Assembly (NCBI RefSeq): GCF_042675745.1
Contig: NZ_JBHTJM010000011.1
Location: 62,001 to 126,000, forward strand
DNA length: 64,000 nucleotides
Reading direction: 5' to 3'
DNA from: Pseudofulvibacter geojedonensis
GTDB lineage: Bacteria; Bacteroidota; Bacteroidia; Flavobacteriales; Flavobacteriaceae
Under the pieces are notes generated by a model. The model did no database searches and was not told the origin of the DNA. It worked only from the letters and a program-made list of their open reading frames with translations. A program made the position numbers and the translations under genes. Shown here piece by piece: positions 43,488 to 50,963 of this stretch; the stretch's first letter is position 1; each line of letters begins with the position of its first letter.

Positions 43488-46400
43488 TTAGTTTAGCTTA
43501 TAATGTACTTGTTGTTTTTCTAGAGCTGTTAGTAATTCGTTTGTTATTCCCACCTTTTGCTTTCTGCTTTGCATTGTTAATTTTATCTGATCTTTCATTT
43601 CGTAAACTACAAAACTCATTTGTTTTTCTCCTGGATGCTCTAAAATCAATTCTTTTAATGCTTTTACACTCTCGGAGGTCATATCTTTAATGTTTAACTG
43701 GATAGTTAGCTTTCTAGCTTGGGCATCCATTACATCATGAAGTTGTTGAAAACTATTAAATTGCATTCTAGGTTCTCCTCTTTTGCCTGTTTCTTTATTT
43801 ATCCAACCTTCTTTCACAAAGACTTTTACATATACAAAAGAATTCACTAATAAAAAATGCCTATATTTTAAATACTCCTCGCCAAAGATTCTAAATTCAA
43901 AGGCTTCATTATAATCTTCTATGGTAAACATAGCCCATCCTCTTCCATTTTTAGAAACCCTATGATCTATAGAAGTAACCACCCCCCCAAAAGACACTTC
44001 TCTATTTACCAACTGCTCTAAATCTTTTAACTGACTTAAATCACTGTTACAGAAATTTTTCAATTCATTTTTAAAATCATCAAGTGGATGGCCCGATATA
44101 TAAACCCCTACCACTTCTTTTTCTTGCGCTAATTTTTGCATGGTCCCCCAGGTATCACAAGGCGGGACAACTGGTTCTGGAATTTGAACCTCTGATGCTT
44201 CACCGAACAAACTTACCTGAGATGAATTTTGACTTTCTTGAAATTTAGCAGCATACTTGATTACTTTCTCTAAAAACAACATTCCATCTCCTGCATCATG
44301 AAAATATTGCGCCCTATGAGTTCCTTCAAAAGAATCAAATCCTCCGGCTAATGCTAAATTTTCAAAAGCTTTTTTGTTAGCTGCTCTTAAATCAATACGC
44401 TTAGCTAAATCAAAAACAGATCTATAACTTCCGTCTTCTTCTCTATTTTTTATAATTGTTGCCACTGCACCACTACCCACTCCTTTTATAGCTCCCATTC
44501 CAAAACGCACAGCATTTTGATCGTTTACAGTAAACTTATAATAAGACTCATTCACACAAGGTCCTAATACCTCTAAGCCCATACGTTTACACTCATCCAT
44601 AAAAAAGGTTACCTGTTTGATATCATTCATGTTATTAGAAAGTACTGCAGCCATATATTCTGCGGGGTAATGAGCTTTTAAATAAGCTGTCTGATATGCT
44701 ATCCAAGCATAACAGGTTGAGTGAGATTTATTGAATGCATAGGAAGCAAAAGCCTCCCAGTCTGTCCATATTTTTTCTAAAACAGTTTCGTCATGGCCAT
44801 TCGCTCCAGCTTGTTTAATGAATTTAGGTTTCATTTTTGCAAGTACAGCAATTTGTTTTTTACCCATTGCTTTACGCAAAACATCTGCCTCACCTTTGGT
44901 AAAATTAGCAAGCTTTTGCGACAAAAGCATTACTTGCTCTTGATATACTGTAATTCCGTATGTTTCTTCTAAGTATTCTTTACTTGCCTCTAAATCGTAA
45001 ACAATCTCTTCTATACCATGTTTTCTATTAATAAAACTAGGAATATATTCTATAGGACCAGGCCTATACAAAGCATTCATTGCAATTAAATCAGCAAAAA
45101 CAGTAGGCTTCAATTCCTTCATGTATTTTTGCATACCCGGAGATTCATATTGAAAGATTCCTACAGTTTCACCACGTTGGAACAGCTCATATGTTTTTTC
45201 ATCTTCTAACGAAAAGCTTTCTGGATCTAACTCAATTCCATGACGCTGCTTTACCAACTTAACCGTGTCTTTAATTAAGGTAAGCGTTTTTAGACCTAAA
45301 AAATCCATTTTTAGAAGCCCAGCACTCTCAACGACCGAGTTGTCGAATTGTGTACAGTACATATCAGAATCTTTTGCTAGGGCTACAGGAACGAACTTAG
45401 TAATATCGTCTGGGGTAATAATAACACCACACGCATGTATCCCTGTATTTCTTACAGAGCCTTCTAATACTCTTGCCTGGTTAATTGTTTGTGCTTCTAA
45501 CCCTTCTCCCTCAGAGATGCTTACTAACTCATTAATTTTCTCTACCTCTTCTGATCGAAACTTTTCTTTTAATTCCTTTTCAGATTTACCGAAGATCTTG
45601 TTTAGTTTAGTATTTGGTATGAGTTTAGCAATCATATCCGCTTCATGCAAGGGTAAATCTAACACCCTAGCTGTATCACGAATAGAAGATTTTGCTGCCA
45701 TTGTTCCGTAAGTAATAATTTGAGCTACCTGATTTGCTCCATACTTATCTATTACATATTGCATTACTCTTCCACGCCCTTCATCATCAAAATCAATATC
45801 AATATCGGGCATACTTACACGTTCTGGATTTAGGAATCTCTCAAAAAGCAAATCGTACTTTATAGGATCTAAATTAGTTATCCACAAACAATAAGCAACT
45901 ACAGATCCAGCGGCCGAACCACGACCAGGTCCTACAGAAACATCCATATTTCTGGCCTCTCGAATAAAATCCTCTACAATTAAGAAGTAGCCAGGATATC
46001 CTGTTTTTTCTATTACTTCTAACTCAAAATCTAATCGCTCTGCTATTTCTGGTGTAATTTCTCCATAACGCTTCTTTGCCCCTTCATATGTTAAGTGTCT
46101 TAAAAAAGCATTCTCTCCTCTTTTACCTCCATCAACTAAATCTTCTGGAAACTGAAATTGCTCAGGAATATCAAAAGCTGGCAATAATACATCTCGAGCT
46201 AAAACAAATGGTTCTATTTTATCTAAAACCTCTTTAATATTAATAATAGCTTCTGGTATATCTTTAAAAAGAGCCTTCATTTCATCTTGACTCTTAAAAT
46301 AATACTCTTGATTAGGCAACCCATACCTATACCCCCTACCTCTACCTATTGGAGTAGCTTGTTTTTCTCCGTCTTTTACACATAGTAAAATATCATGAGC

Positions 46401-47870
46401 ATTAGCGTCTTCTTGATCTGCATAATAAGTATTATTAGTAGCTACTAACTTAACATTGTGTTTTTTAGCTAAATCAATAAGTACGGGGTTGACCCTTTTT
46501 TCATCTTCTTGGTTATGACGCATTAATTCTACGTACAAATCTTCTCCAAACTGCTCTTTCCACCAAATTAATGCTTCCTCTGCTTGTTTTTCTCCTATAT
46601 TTAAAATCTTACTCGGAACTTCTCCATATAAATTTCCGGTAAGCACAATTATATCTTCCTTGTATTTTTTTACAATTTCCTTGTCTATTCTTGGTACATA
46701 ATATTTACCATGAGTATGTCCTAAAGAAGACATTTTTGCCAAATTGTGATATCCATTTTTGTTTTTAGCAATAAAAACTATTTGATATCCATTGTCTTTA
46801 CGAGTTTTATCTAAATGATTTTCACATACAAAGAGTTCACACCCTACTATAGGCTTAATTTCTTTCTCATTAAAATCTTCTCCAGATTCTTCTGCAACTG
46901 CTCTCCTTTCTTTAACACCTTTATTGTGTCTAGAAACAGCCGACACAAAATGAAAAGCCCCCATCATATTAGCATGATCGGTCATTGCTACTCCTTCCAT
47001 ATTATGCTTAGCTGCCGCTCCTACCAACGCATCTACACTAATTGTAGATTGTAAAACCGAAAACTGCGAATGATTGTGTAAATGAGCAAAAGGAGCATCT
47101 TTTAAAATTGTTAAATTTTGAGCTAAATCCTCTTTAGAAACTTGAGTTTCTGACTCTTTTTTTATTCTTAATCGGATTTCTTCAGATGCCTTCTTTAAAT
47201 TGATATGTTGCAACCCTATAACCTCAATTGGCCTTGGGTTTTTGGCGTCGAATCGCTCAAAATAATCCGGAGCTACATCTAACTCTTCTACCGTATAATT
47301 GCGCTTTCTAATTAACTCAAAAAAACATCTAGTGGTTGCTTCAACATCTGCAGTTGCATTATGTGCCTCTCCAAAACCTACTCCGAATAAATGATTGTGT
47401 AACTCTGTTAATGTTGGCAGTTTATACTTTCCTCCTCTACCTCCAGGAATTGCACACAAATTAGCTGTTTGCTCTGTACAAGTATCTAGTACGGGAAGTT
47501 CTTGCAGGTTATTTTGTATTCCTAACCTATGAAATTCTGCCCCCATAATATTCACATCAAAACCTACATTTTGACCAACTATGAACTTAGATTTAGACAA
47601 AGCTACATTAAACTTACCCAACACTTCTTCTAACCCAACCCCTTGCTCATTAGCTAGTTCTGTAGAAATTCCATGAATTTTCTCAGCATCATACGGAATG
47701 TTAAATCCATCTGCAGTAACTAAATAATCTTGGTGCTCAATGCAATTACCCAACTCATCATGCAGCTGCCAAGCAATTTGTATACATCTTGGCCAGTTGT
47801 CTGAATCTGTAATGGGTGCATCCCATCTTTTTGGTAAACCTGTGGTTTCAGTATCGAATATTAAAAACAT
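43488..47870 (-). CDS. dnaE: DNA polymerase III alpha subunit with fused N-terminal proofreading exonuclease
   Basis: 1460 residues from the ATG at 47870. Residues 1-210 are a DnaQ/DEDDh exonuclease: FDTETTG (Asp6, Glu8), GQNVGFDVNIMG and HNATADVEAT. Residues about 260-480 are the PHP domain (FAHLHNHSQF with His263/265/267; VAMTDHANMMG). The polymerase palm has the catalytic Asp pair in MPDIDIDFDDEGRG (Asp689, Asp691), preceded by SVGPGRGSAAGSVVAY and followed by the fingers with RNTGIHACGVII. The C-terminal OB fold is VSFGGVVTSIDHRV. E. coli DnaE is 1160 residues and lacks the exonuclease; PolC inserts it inside PHP. Here it is fused at the N-terminus, so synthesis and proofreading lie on one chain. 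Replicative polymerase, single gene. Confidence 0.95.
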   Translation of the reverse strand: MFLIFDTETTGLPKRWDAPITDSDNWPRCIQIAWQLHDELGNCIEHQDYLVTADGFNIPYDAEKIHGISTELANEQGVGLEEVLGKFNVALSKSKFIVGQNVGFDVNIMGAEFHRLGIQNNLQELPVLDTCTEQTANLCAIPGGRGGKYKLPTLTELHNHLFGVGFGEAHNATADVEATTRCFFELIRKRNYTVEELDVAPDYFERFDAKNPRPIEVIGLQHINLKKASEEIRLRIKKESETQVSKEDLAQNLTILKDAPFAHLHNHSQFSVLQSTISVDALVGAAAKHNMEGVAMTDHANMMGAFHFVSAVSRHNKGVKERRAVAEESGEDFNEKEIKPIVGCELFVCENHLDKTRKDNGYQIVFIAKNKNGYHNLAKMSSLGHTHGKYYVPRIDKEIVKKYKEDIIVLTGNLYGEVPSKILNIGEKQAEEALIWWKEQFGEDLYVELMRHNQEDEKRVNPVLIDLAKKHNVKLVATNNTYYADQEDANAHDILLCVKDGEKQATPIGRGRGYRYGLPNQEYYFKSQDEMKALFKDIPEAIINIKEVLDKIEPFVLARDVLLPAFDIPEQFQFPEDLVDGGKRGENAFLRHLTYEGAKKRYGEITPEIAERLDFELEVIEKTGYPGYFLIVEDFIREARNMDVSVGPGRGSAAGSVVAYCLWITNLDPIKYDLLFERFLNPERVSMPDIDIDFDDEGRGRVMQYVIDKYGANQVAQIITYGTMAAKSSIRDTARVLDLPLHEADMIAKLIPNTKLNKIFGKSEKELKEKFRSEEVEKINELVSISEGEGLEAQTINQARVLEGSVRNTGIHACGVIITPDDITKFVPVALAKDSDMYCTQFDNSVVESAGLLKMDFLGLKTLTLIKDTVKLVKQRHGIELDPESFSLEDEKTYELFQRGETVGIFQYESPGMQKYMKELKPTVFADLIAMNALYRPGPIEYIPSFINRKHGIEEIVYDLEASKEYLEETYGITVYQEQVMLLSQKLANFTKGEADVLRKAMGKKQIAVLAKMKPKFIKQAGANGHDETVLEKIWTDWEAFASYAFNKSHSTCYAWIAYQTAYLKAHYPAEYMAAVLSNNMNDIKQVTFFMDECKRMGLEVLGPCVNESYYKFTVNDQNAVRFGMGAIKGVGSGAVATIIKNREEDGSYRSVFDLAKRIDLRAANKKAFENLALAGGFDSFEGTHRAQYFHDAGDGMLFLEKVIKYAAKFQESQNSSQVSLFGEASEVQIPEPVVPPCDTWGTMQKLAQEKEVVGVYISGHPLDDFKNELKNFCNSDLSQLKDLEQLVNREVSFGGVVTSIDHRVSKNGRGWAMFTIEDYNEAFEFRIFGEEYLKYRHFLLVNSFVYVKVFVKEGWINKETGKRGEPRMQFNSFQQLHDVMDAQARKLTIQLNIKDMTSESVKALKELILEHPGEKQMSFVVYEMKDQIKLTMQSRKQKVGITNELLTALEKQQVHYKLN

Positions 47871-48004
47871 AACAAACAAAAATAAAGATTAAAGCCATAC
47901 AAATAGCATGTCAACAAACTAGTTATTAACGCTTTTACAAAAAACAATTCTTAACACATAAATTTCTAAAGAAATTTCTTTCTTTTGCAAAAAAATTGTC
48001 AATT

Positions 48005-48694
48005 ATGTTACTCAAGACTTTCCTTAAAACCATACTACTTTTCTCAAGTTTATTCTCATTCAGTCAAAATGACTCTTTTCTAGGCATACAAGCAGGGCCA
48101 AATTTGTCTTTCATTAGAGGAAATATTGAGGCTAATAGTAATAATGGAGGGGTAGCTTTTTCATTTGGAAGCTCTTATGAGTTATTCTTAAAAGATAACT
48201 TTTCACTAATAGCAAACATAAATTATTCTAAAAATAATGTTAGAAGAAGCTTTAGTTCTATTGGCTGGCTTGACCTTACAGACCCAACTTTTGGCAACGG
48301 AAAAAAAGTTGTTATAAAAAATAATTTTAAATACTTAGACTTAATTTTATTAAGTCGAATCTATTTAGGGAACGGAAATAAATTCTTTATTAATACAGGT
48401 GGTTTCTTAAGTAAGTTTATAAATCACACAGAAATTGCTGACGGTCATACCAATAGAACAGACACCAATCGCTATTTCAGAGATTTCAACACAGGAATTA
48501 CCTTAGGATTTGGGACTAACTTTCAGTTAAAAAACTTAAATAAAATCAGCTTAGAACTAAGAGCCAATCATGGTTTTACCAATATTAGCAAAATACAAAT
48601 GATTGATGATGGCAAGCTTAAAATTAGTAGTTTAAACCTTATCATTAATTACTCTTTTAAACTTAACAAGAATACAGAAGGCTCTACTAAATAA
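48005..48694 (+). CDS. PorT-like outer membrane beta-barrel protein
   Basis: 229 residues from the ATG at 48005. Signal peptide about 1-20 (LLFSSLFSFSQ). The mature protein starts with the typical barrel opening FLGIQAGPNLSFIRGN and shows strands alternating with Asn/Gly turns to the end (LNLIINYSFKLNKN). The fold matches the outer-membrane beta-barrel (porin/PorT-like) family common in Bacteroidota. Function unknown. Its 3' end overlaps the convergent SDR gene by 8 bases. A perfect inverted repeat (AAATTTC, TAAA, GAAATTT; 47960-47977) lies upstream of the start. Confidence 0.75.
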   Translation: MLLKTFLKTILLFSSLFSFSQNDSFLGIQAGPNLSFIRGNIEANSNNGGVAFSFGSSYELFLKDNFSLIANINYSKNNVRRSFSSIGWLDLTDPTFGNGKKVVIKNNFKYLDLILLSRIYLGNGNKFFINTGGFLSKFINHTEIADGHTNRTDTNRYFRDFNTGITLGFGTNFQLKNLNKISLELRANHGFTNISKIQMIDDGKLKISSLNLIINYSFKLNKNTEGSTK

Positions 48695-49499
48695 CTTCCA
48701 TTGGGTTATCATGTAAATAAGTATAACCTAATTGGTTTACACTTTTAACATTTGATATCAACTTATATATAGTAACGTTCTCTTCTTGAAAAGTAGGCTC
48801 CTCTAAACCTAAAGCTTGAGTAGCCTGCGTATAAAAATCTTTTCTTAACGGATGTTCTGAAGTAACACCATTAATTACTTCTCCCCAAAACTCTTTTTTA
48901 ATCACCTCTAATATTAACCCAATACAATCCTCCTGATGAATCATGTTTATAGGAGCATTTCCATTTAACAAATCTTTTCTACCTGCTAAAAAAGCACCCG
49001 GATGACGGTCTTTACCTATTAGCCCAGCAAAACGAAGAATGGTTAATCTTTCTCCTAAATCATCTTTCAGACACTTTTCTGCATTCAGTACTGCCATTCC
49101 AGAATCGGTTTCCGGATACAAATCAAAACTTTCATCCACCCAATTATTAGTATTCTGATATACTGAAGTTGAACTAATAAAAATCACCTTTTGATCATTA
49201 TTTAAAAAAGGTAATATACCTTCTAGTACTTTTGAATAACTCTTTACTTCTTTAATTTTTCTTCTTGGAGGAATATTAATTATTAACACTCCACTTTCTG
49301 CCAAAAATAACTTTAAAATATTAACATCTAATTTATCTAAATCCAATAAATAAGGGGTCGCTCCGTAACCTTTTATCGTTTTTAATTTCCTTTCTGTAGT
49401 GGTAGAACCTTTTACTTCACAGCCATATTCTATCAATCTTTGAAGCAAAGTAATTCCTAACCACCCACAACCTAAAATGCTTATTTTTCTTCCTTCCAT
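48687..49499 (-). CDS. NAD(P)-dependent epimerase/SDR-family protein (YeeZ-like)
   Basis: 270 residues from the ATG at 49499 (MEGRKISILGCGWLG); a GTG at 49514 would only add five residues. The Rossmann loop is GCGWLG (9-14). VIFISSTSVYQNTNNWVDES near residue 110-130 is the extended-SDR strand 5 region, but the usual YxxxK is not clear. Atypical extended SDRs of this kind (YeeZ-like) have unknown substrates. A conserved INMIHQEDCIGLILEVI matches the epimerase C-terminal region. Single gene, divergent from rpsP. Confidence 0.78.
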   Translation of the reverse strand: MEGRKISILGCGWLGITLLQRLIEYGCEVKGSTTTERKLKTIKGYGATPYLLDLDKLDVNILKLFLAESGVLIINIPPRRKIKEVKSYSKVLEGILPFLNNDQKVIFISSTSVYQNTNNWVDESFDLYPETDSGMAVLNAEKCLKDDLGERLTILRFAGLIGKDRHPGAFLAGRKDLLNGNAPINMIHQEDCIGLILEVIKKEFWGEVINGVTSEHPLRKDFYTQATQALGLEEPTFQEENVTIYKLISNVKSVNQLGYTYLHDNPMEVI

Positions 49500-49588
49500 A
49501 ATGTTTTTTACCACTTCAAATCTACATTAATTTAATTGTAATTACTTGACTTCATTTTCATTATATTTTGGTAAAATTTTAAAAAAAC

Positions 49589-49618
49589 TTGCTATGAATA
49601 TAAAAGGTAGTATATTTG
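49589..49618 (+). promoter_or_regulatory. Promoter of the rpsP-rimM operon
   Basis: TTG (49589-49591), exactly 19 bases, TATATTTG (49611-49618): a full consensus match. Transcription start near 49625, leader about 48 bases. Confidence 0.82.
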
Positions 49619-49642
49619 CACTCTTAAAATTATTTAATAACC

Positions 49643-49657
49643 GAGGTCGGGCACCTC
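49643..49657 (+). promoter_or_regulatory. Hairpin in the rpsP leader, possible ribosomal-protein autoregulatory element
   Basis: GAGGT and ACCTC pair around CGGGC within the short leader, 15 bases before the ATG. It is strikingly GC-rich for its surroundings. It may be a leader bound by S16; not verified. Confidence 0.4.
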
Positions 49658-49672
49658 AAAAATTAACAAATT

Positions 49673-50137
49673 ATGCCAGTAAAAATTAGATTACAAAGAC
49701 ACGGAAAGAAAGGAAAACCATTTTATTGGATCGTAGCTGCTGATTCTAGAGCTAAGAGAGATGGTAAGTATTTAGAGAAATTAGGTACTTATAACCCTAA
49801 TGTAAATCCGGCAGAAATCAACTTAAACATTGACAATGCTGCTACATGGTTAGAAAATGGTGCACAGCCTACAGATACGGCTAGAGCAATTCTTTCTTAC
49901 AAAGGTGTAATGTTAAAGAAACACTTACAAGGTGGAGTTAGAAAAGGAGCTTTAACTGAAGAGCAAGCACAAGCTAAATTTGAAGCTTGGGTTGCTGAAA
50001 AAGAAGCTAAAGTTCAAGGAAAAAGAGATGGTTTAGCTAAAGCTGACGAAAAAGCTAAAGCAGACGCATTAGCTGCTGAAAAAGCAGTAAACGAAGCTAG
50101 AATTGCAGCAGCAGCTCCAGCTCAAGAAGAAGAATAA
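49673..50137 (+). CDS. rpsP: 30S ribosomal protein S16 with extended C-terminus
   Basis: 154 residues. The S16 core is residues 1-80 (MPVKIRLQRHGKKGKPFYWI, VAADSRAKRDGKYLEKLGTY). E. coli S16 stops at 82 residues; here about 70 more follow, an Ala/Glu/Lys-rich helical tail (EEQAQAKFEAWVAEKEAK, ending AQEEE), as is usual in Bacteroidota. First gene of the rpsP-rimM operon; rimM begins four bases after the stop. Confidence 0.96.
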   Translation: MPVKIRLQRHGKKGKPFYWIVAADSRAKRDGKYLEKLGTYNPNVNPAEINLNIDNAATWLENGAQPTDTARAILSYKGVMLKKHLQGGVRKGALTEEQAQAKFEAWVAEKEAKVQGKRDGLAKADEKAKADALAAEKAVNEARIAAAAPAQEEE

Positions 50138-50141
50138 GCCT

Positions 50142-50672
50142 ATGCAACTTAAAGATTGTTTCTTTTTAGGAAAAGTCGTTAAGAAGTATAGTTTTAAAGG
50201 GGAAATCTTAGTTAAATTAGACACGGATGAACCTGAAATTTTCAAAAACTTGGAATCAGTTTTTATTGCCTTAGGCAATAATCTGGTTCCTTTTTTTGTA
50301 GAAAACTGTAAACTTCATAAATCACAACTACTCCGCATAAAATTTGAAGACGTAGATACAGAAGAGGACGCTGAAGCACTTCTAAAGTCTGAATTGTATT
50401 TACCATTATCTATACTACCTAAGTTAGAAGGAAATAAATTTTACTTTCATGAAGTAATTGGTTTTACCGTTATAGATGATAATTTTGGTGAAGTTGGAGA
50501 GTTGGTTAATGTTAACGACACCGGAGCTCAAGAGCTTTTTCAAATAGATCATAATGGCTCTGAAGTATTGATCCCTATTAATGATGACTTTATTACTAAA
50601 ATAGATAGAAAGAATAAACAAATATTAGTTAATACCCCTGAAGGATTGATTGATTTGTACATAGAAAATTAA
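50142..50672 (+). CDS. rimM: 16S rRNA processing protein RimM
   Basis: 176 residues from the ATG at 50142 (MQLKDCFFLGKVVKKYSFKG), four bases after the rpsP stop; an in-frame TTG at 50103 lies within rpsP. The N-terminal RimM domain has GEILVKLDTDEPE, and the C-terminal PRC-barrel has FYFHEVIGFTVID and EVLIPINDDFITKID. It assists maturation of the 30S head and binds S19. The rpsP-rimM pairing is conserved across bacteria; trmD and rplS, usual next genes elsewhere, are not here. Confidence 0.94.
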   Translation: MQLKDCFFLGKVVKKYSFKGEILVKLDTDEPEIFKNLESVFIALGNNLVPFFVENCKLHKSQLLRIKFEDVDTEEDAEALLKSELYLPLSILPKLEGNKFYFHEVIGFTVIDDNFGEVGELVNVNDTGAQELFQIDHNGSEVLIPINDDFITKIDRKNKQILVNTPEGLIDLYIEN

Positions 50673-50875
50673 CGCGTCGTAAAACCATTACTGTTCTTAA
50701 AAGATCTTGTTCACTAACAACATAGAGTCTGCAAAACATCAGACACTCTAATTGCTATTTTCTATTTAAACAATTCAGAAAATAAAGTAAACATTTCCTA
50801 TTCTAAAAAAACTGGCTTTATTATTTTAACCTTCATAAACAGTTAAACCGCATTTACAGAAAAATATAATTAAAA

Positions 50876-50910
50876 AAACATCATTTAAACACCTTTTTAA
50901 AATGATGTTT
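50876..50910 (+). terminator. Hairpin, possible terminator of rpsP-rimM
   Basis: AAACATCATTT and AAATGATGTTT pair around a 13-base loop, but the T run after it is broken (AATATTTTT). It lies 200 bases after rimM. The rest of the interval 50673-50963 shows no gene. Confidence 0.45.
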
Positions 50911-50963
50911 AATATTTTTAACCTATTGTAATAATTATAATAGTTATTTTAGGACAAGCCACA

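Noticed and set aside
45265..45711. 148-codon frame antisense to dnaE
   Set aside because: Wholly inside dnaE, no start context and no recognisable domain.
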